NCBI GenBank assembly: GCA_029267445.1
Contig: JAJUIU010000010.1
Span: 1 to 64,000, forward strand
Source of the DNA: Rhodospirillaceae bacterium
Lineage (GTDB): Bacteria; Pseudomonadota; Alphaproteobacteria; Azospirillales; Azospirillaceae
Length of the DNA stretch: 64,000 bases
Reading direction: 5' to 3'
Part shown: positions 31,889-39,953 of the stretch, in pieces
How positions within the stretch are numbered: the first letter of the stretch is position 1
How the letters are laid out: the number at the start of each line of letters is the position of its first letter
Translations under genes and position numbers: made by a program
The notes under the pieces: model-generated
What the model saw: the letters and a program-made list of their open reading frames with translations, nothing else
Told to the model about the DNA's origin: nothing
Database searches by the model: none

Positions 31889-32433
31889 TGACGCTCGCAG
31901 CCTTCCTGCTGGCCGCCACGCTGCTCGCCGCCGCCGCCGCCCTCTACGCCGACATCGAGAGGATCCGGTCCACCGTGGCCCGCCGCCGGCGGAAGCTCGC
32001 GGCTGCGCTGGAGATGCGCAACCGCTCCATCGGTGCGATGGACCTGCGTCTGCAGCGCGTCCAGTCGGAAAGCGCCGACCTCAGGACCGAGCTGCAGTCC
32101 CTGCAGGAGCAGGTGGCGAAGGCGGAGGTCGATCTGCAGCGGATCGAGCAGTCGCCCCGCGACATGCTGATCGTCTTCGACAAGGCCTCGCTGTCGCGCG
32201 AGAAGCTCTGGGAAGTGCGGATCGCCAACCCCGAATTCGCGGCCCGCGCCGCCAAGGAGCAAAGCGCCGACAGGCTGATGACGGGCTGGCGTGAAGGGCG
32301 CATCTATCTGCTGGGTGCCGCAAGCGCGGCGGAGGCCAAGGACCGCTGCGCCGCGCGTTTCCCGGCCCATCTGGGGTTCCAGGTGCTGGACGCGGTCGCC
32401 TCCCGTCTCGACGCGGCCCGGTCCGCCGCCTGA
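31885..32433 (+). CDS. membrane-anchored coiled-coil protein (second of a pair)
   Basis: 182 aa. N-terminal membrane helix (about 3-22), then a long coiled coil (25-95, basic RRRRK followed by heptads). A C-terminal domain of about 80 residues has a single Cys. Translation is coupled to the upstream gene. Not recognised; the shared topology and overlap suggest a two-component membrane complex. Confidence 0.75.
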   Translation: MMTLAAFLLAATLLAAAAALYADIERIRSTVARRRRKLAAALEMRNRSIGAMDLRLQRVQSESADLRTELQSLQEQVAKAEVDLQRIEQSPRDMLIVFDKASLSREKLWEVRIANPEFAARAAKEQSADRLMTGWREGRIYLLGAASAAEAKDRCAARFPAHLGFQVLDAVASRLDAARSAA

Positions 32434-32523
32434 CAGACGCCATCCGGGTGACCCCGGTGTCGCGGCCCGTTCACGCGCGATTCACATTGGGCATCGGCGG
32501 CGGCGCGGTTATGATCCGCGCCC

Positions 32524-32814
32524 ATGATGGTGAGCTATCCCGACGTATCGCTTCTGCCCGAGGATCTTGGCCAAGCCGTCTGCAGGATGGTGCGGCTGGT
32601 CAACCAGATGCATGACCGCTTCCCGGAACTTGACCGGTTCGCGCTGGCCGCCGAGACGGACATCGACCGGCGGGCCGCCGAGATCGTGTCCCACCATGTC
32701 GCGCGCCTGGGTCTGGGCTTCGAGATGTTCGTCAGCCCCTACGATCCGCAACACCTTCCCCATGTCGGGGCGGCCGTGGCGGACGCGCCACGCCGCGACG
32801 GCACGCCGGGCTGA
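32524..32814 (+). CDS. small protein, unknown
   Basis: 96 aa, His- and Asp-containing, mostly helical, no membrane segment. ATG 32524 and 32527 are both possible and neither has a good ribosome site. It ends 15 nt before the convergent stop of the next gene. Coding is likely from codon bias; function unknown. Confidence 0.55.
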   Translation: MMVSYPDVSLLPEDLGQAVCRMVRLVNQMHDRFPELDRFALAAETDIDRRAAEIVSHHVARLGLGFEMFVSPYDPQHLPHVGAAVADAPRRDGTPG

Positions 32815-32829
32815 GCGTCGGTCGGGCTG

Positions 32830-33102
32830 CTATTCGCTTCGTTCCTCGTCGCGCTCCTTGGCGATCTCGTCGGCCAGTTCCACCGCCATGTCGGCGAAGA
32901 TGGCGGCATCGGCGCCCATGCCTTCGCGCTCCATGATCCGCATGAAGACGCGGTAGGCGTGCATGATCGCGACGTCGAGGATGGCGAGGTCGCCTTCCTC
33001 CGAGCCGCGATCGCTGATCCCGCGCTCCTGGAGTGCGGTCTTCACGTCCTCGGCGGCCGCCTTCAACACGGCGTCCATGGCCTGTCGGTGGAGATCGGAC
33101 AT
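32830..33102 (-). CDS. small acidic helical protein, unknown
   Basis: 90 aa from ATG 33102 with GGGAGG at 7 nt. Acidic, all helical by composition (MSDLHRQAMDAVLKAAAEDV; C-terminal DEIAKERDEERSE). No domain recognised. Monocistronic. Confidence 0.7.
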   Translation of the reverse strand: MSDLHRQAMDAVLKAAAEDVKTALQERGISDRGSEEGDLAILDVAIMHAYRVFMRIMEREGMGADAAIFADMAVELADEIAKERDEERSE

Positions 33103-33215
33103 CGTCGGCCCTCCCTGGCCTCGGGGCCGGCCGGGGCGGGATGCTGCCGGGCCGGGAAACGGCGGCTCTAGCGCATCACCCGTGTCCCGCGCAACCGTCG
33201 CGTCGGTCACACCCG

Positions 33216-33884
33216 TCAGGCCGCGACTTCGCCCGGCACGGTAAGCGGGACCGCCGGAGCGGGCGGCAATCCAAGCAGCACCCGGGCATGGGCGAGGGCG
33301 AGGTCGAAGGGCAGGGCCACCACCCGCGCGGCCGGTTCCGCCTCGCTGACGGCGGCGCAGGCGCGCAGCAGGTCCGCATGGTCCGCCATGGCCCGCCGCT
33401 CCAGCGCCTCGCGGCTCCTGCCACCAAGGCGGCGGCGCAGTGAAAGCCGCCGCGCGCACTCGTCCGGCGGGGTCGCCAATCGGATCAGGTGCAGCCGGTG
33501 CAGCGTGGCGATGTGGGCGGTGCGCCGCACCTCGCGGCTGAGGACCAGCCCCTCCAGCAGGACGTCGCTCCCGTCGCGCGCGAATGCGGCCGCCAGGTCG
33601 AAGATCATCGGCAGGCCGCCGTCCCGCGCCCGGATCGTGTCACAGCCGCCGCAGGTCCGCTCGTAATGGCCGATGACCGCGAGGGGGCGCCCGCCCAGGG
33701 GGTGCGGAAGCCGGTATGCGATGGGCTGGGCGCGGCCCGGCAGGGTTTCCGGCGTGATGCCGCCGGCGTCGGGCCAGCCGTAACCGCGCAGGATCCGCCG
33801 GGCGAGCTCGGTCTTTCCCGAACCGCCGATGCCCCGGATGTTGAGGATCATCCCCCCGCCGCCCGTCTTCGCCCAAGACCGCAT
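33216..33884 (-). CDS. P-loop ATP-binding protein (kinase-like)
   Basis: 222 aa from ATG 33884 (AAAGG at 7 nt); ATG 33851 would start directly at the P-loop strand MILNIRG. Walker A is GIGGSGKT. CGGCDTIRARDGG and LLEGLVLS are further ATPase- or kinase-like motifs, and there is an Arg-rich lid (RRLSLRRRLGGRSREALERR). It resembles small zeta-toxin or kinase-like P-loop proteins, but its substrate is unknown. No antitoxin-like partner overlaps it. Confidence 0.72.
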   Translation of the reverse strand: MRSWAKTGGGGMILNIRGIGGSGKTELARRILRGYGWPDAGGITPETLPGRAQPIAYRLPHPLGGRPLAVIGHYERTCGGCDTIRARDGGLPMIFDLAAAFARDGSDVLLEGLVLSREVRRTAHIATLHRLHLIRLATPPDECARRLSLRRRLGGRSREALERRAMADHADLLRACAAVSEAEPAARVVALPFDLALAHARVLLGLPPAPAVPLTVPGEVAA

Positions 33885-34029
33885 GTGCCTGCCTTTCCCC
33901 GCGCCACCGTCGGGCCCATCCAAGCAAGGGACCCGAGCTGGGTGAACCCCCGATCGGGCAGCCGCTTTCGATTTCCGGGGTTGACATCCAGGGCTCGACG
34001 GACGCGGCCATCGCGCCATCTTCGAGGAC

Positions 34030-34413
34030 ATGCCGAAGTCGCCCGCCTTCATCCGGATCAAGCGCGACGTGCTGACCATCATGGCGGCCGTTCCGCCGGG
34101 GCGCGTCGTCACCTATGTCGATGTCGGCCGCCATCTGGATATCGCACCCCGTCACGTCGCCTACATCCTGTCCACGCTCGATCCGCTGGAGAAGGCGGGG
34201 CTTCCGTGGCATCGCGCGGTGGCCGGGGATGGCGGCCTGGGCGTTCCGAAACATGACGGCGACGGCCGGTCCCAGGCCGAGCTGCTGGAGGAGGAGGGGG
34301 TCGCGGTCGGGCCGGGCCGCCGCCTGCGCGACCTTCCCGCCCATATCGTGCCGTTGGAATCCCTGCCGCACGGCGTTCCGGTCCAGACGCGCCCGGGTGG
34401 CACGGGGTGTTGA
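34030..34413 (+). CDS. alkyltransferase-like (ATL) DNA-binding protein
   Basis: 127 aa. It matches the DNA-binding half of O6-alkylguanine methyltransferases: MAAVPPGRVVTYVDVGRHLDIAP with the recognition helix, then LPWHRAVAGDGG. At the position where MGMT has the catalytic Cys in PCHRV, this protein has Trp (P-W-H-R-A). ATL proteins bind alkylated guanine and flag it for nucleotide excision repair rather than repairing it. Confident on the Trp substitution. Confidence 0.9.
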   Translation: MPKSPAFIRIKRDVLTIMAAVPPGRVVTYVDVGRHLDIAPRHVAYILSTLDPLEKAGLPWHRAVAGDGGLGVPKHDGDGRSQAELLEEEGVAVGPGRRLRDLPAHIVPLESLPHGVPVQTRPGGTGC

Positions 34414-34555
34414 ACGGACGGCCGGCACCACCGTCTCCGGCCGTTGGGCCGCTCGTTTCCGCCCGCATCGCGGTCGCCCTGCGCACCTCCGACGGGGACG
34501 GTTGGCAAGTGGGCGACAAGTCGGGCAGGATGGATTGGCCAGCCCGGAGAAAGCC

Positions 34556-35113
34556 ATGTCCCAGGCGCCCCACATCAGACCCGCGACCGCCGCCGACGCG
34601 GCTGGAATCGCGCGGGTGCATGTGGCGAGCTGGCGGTCCACATATCCCGGCATCCTGCCCGACCGGTTCCTGGTGAACCTGTCGCCCGAGTCCTACACGC
34701 GACGCTGGCGGGCGTTGCTGGGCGGGGGTGTCCGTGGGCGGCGCACCTTCGTCGCCGTGGACCCGACCGATGGCGTGGTCGGTTTCGCATCCTGCGGGCC
34801 GCAGCGCACCTCCATCCCCGGCTATGACGGGGAGTTCTACGCCATCTATCTGCACGACCAGGCCCATGGCCAGGGCTGGGGCCGCCGGTTGATGGGGACC
34901 ATGGCGGCGGAGCTGGTGGGGGAAAACCGGCGGTCGGCCGTCGTCTGGGTCCTGCGCGACAACCCGTCGCGCTGGTTCTACGAGCGGCTGGGCGGGCAGC
35001 GCCTCGCGGAACAGCCGATCAACTTCGCGGGCGCGCGGCTGTCCGAGGTGGCCTACGGCTGGATGGACCTGCTGCCGCTGGCCCGTCAGGCCGCCGATCC
35101 CCGCGTGCGCTGA
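34556..35113 (+). CDS. GNAT family N-acetyltransferase
   Basis: 185 aa from ATG 34556 (GGAGA at 5-6 nt). IRPATAADAAGIARVHVASWRSTYPG is the GNAT alpha1 signature. The acetyl-CoA loop is HGQGWGRRLMGTM and a late WVLRDNPSRWFYERLGGQ completes motif B. Acceptor substrate unknown. The last codons and stop lie inside a 15-bp tandem repeat. Confidence 0.88.
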   Translation: MSQAPHIRPATAADAAGIARVHVASWRSTYPGILPDRFLVNLSPESYTRRWRALLGGGVRGRRTFVAVDPTDGVVGFASCGPQRTSIPGYDGEFYAIYLHDQAHGQGWGRRLMGTMAAELVGENRRSAVVWVLRDNPSRWFYERLGGQRLAEQPINFAGARLSEVAYGWMDLLPLARQAADPRVR

Positions 35114-35147
35114 GCCGGCGTGCGCTGAACCTGCGTGCGCTGACCAT
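35103..35147. repeat. 15-bp tandem repeat across a stop codon
   Basis: Three units of GCGTGCGCTGA plus four variable bases follow one another at 35103, 35118 and 35133. The first contains the GNAT stop TGA, and the next two repeat the same Val-Arg-stop codons outside the gene. Confidence 0.8.
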
Positions 35148-35250
35148 CCAGGCCCGACTGCGACCTCTCGCCCCAGCCGCCACGCCTTGTCCGGGGGGCG
35201 GCCAGGGACATCTCTCGGCGGATCGCATGCTATCGGACCGAGAGAGCGCC

Positions 35251-35901
35251 ATGATCCGTCACCTGCCCTATGCCGTGGGCGCCTTCATGCTCATTCCGCT
35301 CGCCCTGTGGGGCGGGTTGCAGCTCGCCATTCCCGGTGCGGCGTCCGGGTTCGACGATCCGGTGATGGTCTCCCTCTTCGCGCTGTCGTTGCCGCTGGTC
35401 GCTTGGTTCTACCTGCGGAACCTGGGCGGCATGGCGAACAGCATGGCGGGCGAGAGCGAGTTCGCCCGGCCCCGCAATCGCGCCGTCCGCCGCATGCTGG
35501 GGCTGCTGCCGGGCGTGTCGCTGGGCATCGGAATCGCGGTGCTGGCCCTGTTCTCCAGGACCGATCCAGCCACCGGAACCCTGGCCGCGGTGGCCGCCGT
35601 CGCCCTGCTGGTGCCGTTCGTCATCTGGCGGGGGGAGCGGTCCGGCCGCAGGCAGGCGAAGCGCCTCGCCGACACCGCCCCGGCGCCGACCGTCGACGAG
35701 ACGGCGGCCGCGACGGGCGTCGACGATGACGTCGCGGGCGAGCAGTGGGCCGTCGGCCTGTGCAACCTTGTGCTGCTCGTCGCCATCGGCAGCTGGGCCT
35801 GGGGCCCTGCGGTGGCCCTCTACGCGGCGCTGGCGGGCGTCCCCACCGCCTTTGGACTTCTGCTGCTGGTGGCGTGGCGCGGCACCCGGCGGGTCGGCTG
35901 A
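35251..35901 (+). CDS. integral membrane protein, unknown
   Basis: 216 aa from ATG 35251 (GAGAG upstream); ATG 35227 is an alternative. About five hydrophobic segments: residues 8-25, 43-56, 88-104, 110-126 and 175-210. The long soluble loop between the last two is rich in Ala, Thr and Asp. No family recognised. It precedes guaA by 137 nt with a hairpin between. Confidence 0.7.
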   Translation: MIRHLPYAVGAFMLIPLALWGGLQLAIPGAASGFDDPVMVSLFALSLPLVAWFYLRNLGGMANSMAGESEFARPRNRAVRRMLGLLPGVSLGIGIAVLALFSRTDPATGTLAAVAAVALLVPFVIWRGERSGRRQAKRLADTAPAPTVDETAAATGVDDDVAGEQWAVGLCNLVLLVAIGSWAWGPAVALYAALAGVPTAFGLLLLVAWRGTRRVG

Positions 35902-35920
35902 GCCCCCGCCGTTTCGGTAT

Positions 35921-35956
35921 CGATGCCCCGCGCCGGGCGCTGCTTGCGGGGCATCG
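35921..35956 (+). terminator. large hairpin before guaA
   Basis: Perfect 11-bp arms CGATGCCCCGC and GCGGGGCATCG enclose a 14-nt loop, 20 nt after the membrane protein stop. Most likely its terminator, although a leader structure for guaA is possible. Confidence 0.5.
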
Positions 35957-36038
35957 GACCGTCGGTTAGGGTGCGGCGCACTTTCCGCCGCGCCCGCCGC
36001 CTCCAGTCCGGCGCGCCAACCCGCAGGAACGTGCGCCC

Positions 36039-37616
36039 ATGACAGCCCAGACCGCTTCCGCCGCCCTCCACAAGGACCGGGTCCTGATCCTGGATTTCGG
36101 GTCCCAGGTCACACAGCTGATCGCCCGGCGCGTGAGGGAGGCGGGGGTCTACTGCGAGATCCATCCTTTCAGCGCCGACGCGGACCGCATCCAAGCCTTC
36201 GGCCCGCGCGCCATCATCCTGTCCGGCGGCCCCGCCAGCGTGACGGAAGCGGGCAGCCCCCGGGCGCCCGAGGCTGTCTGGACCCTGGGCGTGCCGGTGC
36301 TGGGCATCTGCTACGGCCAGCAGACCATGTGCGAACAGCTGGGCGGCAAGGTGGAGCCGGGGGAGGTGCGGGAGTTCGGCCGCGCCTTCGTCGACGTGAA
36401 GGAGCCCTGCGCCCTGTTCGAGGGGGTGTGGACGCCCGGTGCCCGCGAGCAGGTCTGGATGTCCCACGGCGACCGGGTGACCAGGCTGCCGGACGGCTTC
36501 CGCATCGTCGCCCAGAGCGAGGGCGCGCCCTACGCCATCATCGCCGACGATCTGCGCCGTTTCTACGGCGTGCAGTTCCACCCCGAGGTCGTGCACACGC
36601 CCCATGGCGACGCGCTGATCCGCAACTTCCTGTTCAAGGTGGCCGGCATCGCCGGCGACTGGTCCATGGCCGCATTCCGGCAGGAGGCCGTGGCCCGCAT
36701 CCGCGCCCAGGTCGGCACGTCCAAGGTGATCTGCGGGCTGTCGGGCGGGGTGGACAGCTCCGTCGCCGCCGTGCTGATCCACGAGGCCATCGGCGACCAG
36801 CTCACCTGCATCTTCGTGGACACCGGCCTGATGCGGGCCGGGGAGGCGGAGCAGGTGGTCACCCTGTTCAGGGATCACTACAACATCCCGCTGGTTCACG
36901 TTGACGCGGCTGACATTTTCCTGGGTGAGCTGGAGGGTGTTTCCGACCCGGAGGTGAAGCGCAAGACCATCGGCCGCCTGTTCATCGAGGTGTTCGACCG
37001 GGAGGCGGCGAAGGTCGGCGGGGCGGAGTTCCTGGCCCAGGGCACGCTCTATCCGGACGTGATTGAATCCGTGTCCTTCACTGGCGGGCCCAGCGTGACC
37101 ATCAAGTCCCACCACAATGTCGGCGGCCTGCCGGAACGGATGAAGCTGAAGCTGGTGGAGCCGCTGCGGGAACTGTTCAAGGACGAGGTGCGCGCCCTTG
37201 GGCGCGAGCTCGGCCTGCCGCACAGCTTCGTCGGCCGCCACCCGTTCCCCGGCCCAGGCCTCGCCATCCGCGTGCCGGGCGAGATCACGCGCGAGAAGCT
37301 GGAGATCCTGCGCAAGGCGGACACGATCTACCTGGAGGAGATCCGCAACGCCGGCCTCTACGACGCCATCTGGCAGGCCTTCGCCGTGCTTCTGCCGGTG
37401 CGCACCGTGGGCGTGATGGGCGACGGCCGCACCTACGACTACGCCTGCGCGCTGCGGGCGGTGACGTCAGTGGACGGCATGACGGCCGACTACTACCCGT
37501 TCGACCACGGCTTCCTCGGCCGTGTGGCGACCCGCATCATCAACGAGGTGCGCGGCATCAACCGCGTCACCTACGACATCACCAGCAAACCCCCCGGCAC
37601 GATCGAGTGGGAGTGA
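36039..37616 (+). CDS. guaA: GMP synthase (glutamine-hydrolysing)
   Basis: 525 aa, full length. The N-terminal class I amidotransferase has catalytic Cys91 ([15 protein letters not shown]) and His/Glu in [11 protein letters not shown]. The ATP-pyrophosphatase domain has [12 protein letters not shown]. The C-terminal dimer domain ends in the conserved KPPGTIEWE. Converts XMP to GMP. The intact 3' end abuts a low-GC segment; guaA is an established integration site for mobile islands. Confidence 0.97.
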   Translation: MTAQTASAALHKDRVLILDFGSQVTQLIARRVREAGVYCEIHPFSADADRIQAFGPRAIILSGGPASVTEAGSPRAPEAVWTLGVPVLGICYGQQTMCEQLGGKVEPGEVREFGRAFVDVKEPCALFEGVWTPGAREQVWMSHGDRVTRLPDGFRIVAQSEGAPYAIIADDLRRFYGVQFHPEVVHTPHGDALIRNFLFKVAGIAGDWSMAAFRQEAVARIRAQVGTSKVICGLSGGVDSSVAAVLIHEAIGDQLTCIFVDTGLMRAGEAEQVVTLFRDHYNIPLVHVDAADIFLGELEGVSDPEVKRKTIGRLFIEVFDREAAKVGGAEFLAQGTLYPDVIESVSFTGGPSVTIKSHHNVGGLPERMKLKLVEPLRELFKDEVRALGRELGLPHSFVGRHPFPGPGLAIRVPGEITREKLEILRKADTIYLEEIRNAGLYDAIWQAFAVLLPVRTVGVMGDGRTYDYACALRAVTSVDGMTADYYPFDHGFLGRVATRIINEVRGINRVTYDITSKPPGTIEWE

Positions 37617-38960
37617 GGGGAAATATCAGCAATGCGCCATTCAATAGAATGTAATTAGTCTTAGCTTTCGCTTGCTTGGTATGTATTCAAAAGACGCCAT
37701 AAGCCGTGTCGGAATGCTGCCGAACTCCAGCACGGTGTTAAATTTAGTTACATTGTGTTCCGTGTGAGCTATATTATAGATATAGCTCATTCGTAATTTA
37801 CTCTTTATCAAATGAGACAGAACATCTTGATCGAGGTGATCTATGCCTGCTCTTTGTAGCGATGCCCCCTTGTTCTTCTTAAGGTAATCCATTTTTTCAG
37901 CTGCAATATCAACTTCGAAATCATACAATCCAGAACTTTGCGTTCGCACTGAATTGATCGTCATCTCTGTGTCGACTTCGAACCCCGAATGCACTGGGCG
38001 CTCGATCTTATAGGATAGGAATACGCCAGCCAAATCATCAGATATACTGATGCATCTATAGCCATTTTCCTCAAAGTTGTACCCACTCAAGTTAACATTC
38101 TCACTTTCATCTCTATCCGGCTCATGGCCTTGTATGATGTAGCTCTTGTGCTTTATGAAAGACGGCACTAACATCGTTGAAAGAAGAACTTTGAAGTCGC
38201 TTTGATATGTCATATCGGCGTACCCACAGTAGCCCGGATATGATTTTAGGTTCTCGTTGAATTCAACGAACATAGCGTCAGAAAGATTATTTATGTATAC
38301 AATGAAGAATTGCGTTGGATGACTATACGTCACGTTTCGACATAGCACCACCTTTTGCTCAAACGCCTCAAATAGTTTCGGAGAGTTTCTGGGCCTGTTT
38401 AGATAGTCACCGCAAAGAACGCTGTGCGAAGAGTCGCGGTGAAATAGCGGTATTATTTGACAGAAAACTTCGTGACCGTACCAGGAGTTTTCGGTAAAAT
38501 CGGTGTCAAACACCAATGCAATTTCTTTTCTGTTTTGGGATGGTGTTAAGGCTGTTCGCAGCTCACTATATTTAACACCTTTTTTGAGTAGTAGCGCCTC
38601 AAGAGTGTCTCTCATACTTTGGATGCTGAGAAACATTCCTTCGCTGTCCAGCTCTAGAATATCCTTTAAGAATTCCAGCATGATGTTGTCGCGTGCATTC
38701 AAAGTATGTATGCTTTTTGGTTCAAACATGCGTTTTTCCCAAGAGATGGATGACTTAGAATACACGCAAATCGGTGTGCGTCAAGTTCCAAGGGTGCGCG
38801 CGATACAAGTAAGCTTTATCAAGATGAATCTTTTATTGCAGAAACCTCCTAAGTAATGCTGATTGCTCAGCAGCTTGCTCGCTACGAAGATGAGAAAAAG
38901 TGCGGGTTAGTTGCTGCCAGATTCCAAGTAACACCTTGGCCATTCGTCTGTTTATGCCCG
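37617..38960. mobile_element. AT-rich foreign segment at the guaA 3' end
   Basis: Base composition drops abruptly after the guaA stop to roughly low-40s percent GC by eye and recovers near 38950, while everything around is near 70%. It holds one gene (37641-38729) and a non-coding AT-rich stretch (38730-38960). No integrase, transposase or exact boundary repeat was found, so it looks like the remnant cargo of an island or a single transferred gene. Confidence 0.6.
37641..38729 (-). CDS. orphan low-GC protein, unknown
   Basis: 362 aa from ATG 38729 (GGGA at 7 nt); an ATG at 38765 lacks a ribosome site. Codon use is AT-rich and rich in Asn, Tyr, Ser and Lys, unlike neighbours. The protein is soluble, with a helical N-terminus (residues 5-45), a mixed alpha/beta middle with many aromatic residues and a single-His motif region near AHTEHNVTKF. 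I see no nuclease, ATPase or HTH motif and do not recognise the family. Transferred cargo; a defence or accessory role is only a guess from location. Confidence 0.85.
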   Translation of the reverse strand: MFEPKSIHTLNARDNIMLEFLKDILELDSEGMFLSIQSMRDTLEALLLKKGVKYSELRTALTPSQNRKEIALVFDTDFTENSWYGHEVFCQIIPLFHRDSSHSVLCGDYLNRPRNSPKLFEAFEQKVVLCRNVTYSHPTQFFIVYINNLSDAMFVEFNENLKSYPGYCGYADMTYQSDFKVLLSTMLVPSFIKHKSYIIQGHEPDRDESENVNLSGYNFEENGYRCISISDDLAGVFLSYKIERPVHSGFEVDTEMTINSVRTQSSGLYDFEVDIAAEKMDYLKKNKGASLQRAGIDHLDQDVLSHLIKSKLRMSYIYNIAHTEHNVTKFNTVLEFGSIPTRLMASFEYIPSKRKLRLITFY

Positions 38961-39004
38961 GTACGCGACGCCCCCGAGTCGCATCCATCCGGGAGACTAT
39001 GCCC

Positions 39005-39517
39005 ATGCCCAGCCACCAGGACATCCTGATCGACTATCTGCGCGACGCCCATGCCATGGAGCAGCAGGCGCTCAGCATCATCGACCGGCAGCTCGACCGG
39101 CTGAAAAGCTATCCGGAGCTGAGCGCCCGCCTGCAGCAGCACCGGCAGGAGACCGAGAGCCAGGCGGAGCGGCTCGAGGCCTGCCTGCACCGGCTGGGCA
39201 CCGACACCTCCGCCATGAAGACCGGGATGGCCAAGCTGTCGAGCAACCTGCAGGCCATGATGAACACCTTCGCCGGCGACGAGGTGATGAAGGACATGAT
39301 CTCGAACTACACGTTCGAGCATTACGAGGTGGTCAACTACAAGATCCTCGCCACCACCGCCGATGCCGCCGGCCAGCCGGAGGTCGCCCGGGTCGCCCGG
39401 GAAATCCTGGCGGAGGAGGAGCGGATGATCCGCTGGCTGGACGAGAACCTCGATTCCATCACCCGCCAGTACCTGGCGCGCGACGCCGACATGCAGCCCC
39501 AGGCCGCCAAGCGCTGA
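39005..39517 (+). CDS. DUF892 (YciE/YciF-like) ferritin-like stress protein
   Basis: 170 aa from ATG 39005 (GGGAG at 9 nt); ATG 38999 is too close to the site. Four-helix ferritin-like bundle with DYLRDAHAMEQQALSIIDRQL, YTFEHYEVVNYKIL and EEERMIRWLDENL carrying the E-x-x-x-H/E pattern of DUF892. Members are general stress proteins. A hairpin terminator follows 23 nt downstream. Confidence 0.85.
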   Translation: MPSHQDILIDYLRDAHAMEQQALSIIDRQLDRLKSYPELSARLQQHRQETESQAERLEACLHRLGTDTSAMKTGMAKLSSNLQAMMNTFAGDEVMKDMISNYTFEHYEVVNYKILATTADAAGQPEVARVAREILAEEERMIRWLDENLDSITRQYLARDADMQPQAAKR

Positions 39518-39540
39518 CGCCGTCCCGCTGTTCCCGGCGT

Positions 39541-39566
39541 GGAGCCGGCCCGAAGCGGCCGGCTCC
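39541..39566 (+). terminator. terminator after DUF892 gene
   Basis: Perfect 10-bp stem GGAGCCGGCC / GGCCGGCTCC around CGAAGC, 23 nt after the stop. No T-tract. Confidence 0.6.
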
Positions 39567-39584
39567 GGCCTGCGGCGGGAGATG

Positions 39585-39609
39585 AGAACAAAGAAGCAAC
39601 AAAGCCGTT
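39585..39609 (+). promoter_or_regulatory. near-consensus EcfG-type promoter for the 57-aa gene
   Basis: AGAAC-N16-CGTT, one mismatch from GGAAC-N16-CGTT, lies 68 nt upstream of the small gene at 39678 and on the same strand. Confidence 0.45.
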
Positions 39610-39677
39610 GACGTTCCTGTTCCGTTCGCGCAATCTGCCGGTCCGAGACAGACGGACATGATGGAGAGGGCAGTCAC

Positions 39678-39851
39678 ATGATCGCGTCCATGGCCACGCA
39701 TTCCGGCATCCGCCGCCCCGTCCATATCGACCTGGCGGAGCGCCCCTCCGCCCGCCGCCCCATGGCGTTCGTGCGGGACTTCGCGGCGCTGACCGGCCTG
39801 TTCGGCGTGCTCTACGGCTGGTTCTGGGTCGGCTCCGCGCTGGTGGCCTGA
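39678..39851 (+). CDS. 57-aa single-pass membrane protein
   Basis: 57 aa from ATG 39678 with GAGGG at 7 nt. A basic, polar N-terminus (RRPVHIDLAERPSARRP) precedes one hydrophobic segment (FAALTGLFGVLYGWFWVGSALV). No known family. A near-consensus EcfG promoter upstream and stress-type neighbours on both sides suggest a stress-induced small membrane protein. Confidence 0.7.
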   Translation: MIASMATHSGIRRPVHIDLAERPSARRPMAFVRDFAALTGLFGVLYGWFWVGSALVA

Positions 39852-39866
39852 CGGGGGCGAGCGGGG

Positions 39867-39892
39867 GGAACCGCCCCGGCGTCCCCACGGTT
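39867..39892 (+). promoter_or_regulatory. weak EcfG-like promoter for the baeRF gene
   Basis: GGAAC-N17-GGTT, one base from the CGTT form and with the 17-nt spacer also seen in this promoter class, lies about 60 nt before the gene at 39954. Confidence 0.35.
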
Positions 39893-39953
39893 GGCAGGCA
39901 GGCGGCGGGGCGAAACAGCACCCGCCAGCCCCAACCGCCAGCCGAGGACGCCG

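Noticed and set aside
33216-33884. Toxin-antitoxin (zeta-like) module
   Set aside because: The P-loop protein has kinase-like motifs, but no overlapping small antitoxin gene is present.
37600-38960. Direct repeats that could be att sites flanking the low-GC segment
   Set aside because: Only trivial matches of about 7 nt (GCCATTC) were found; no repeat of the guaA end (GAGTGGGAGTGA) at the far boundary.
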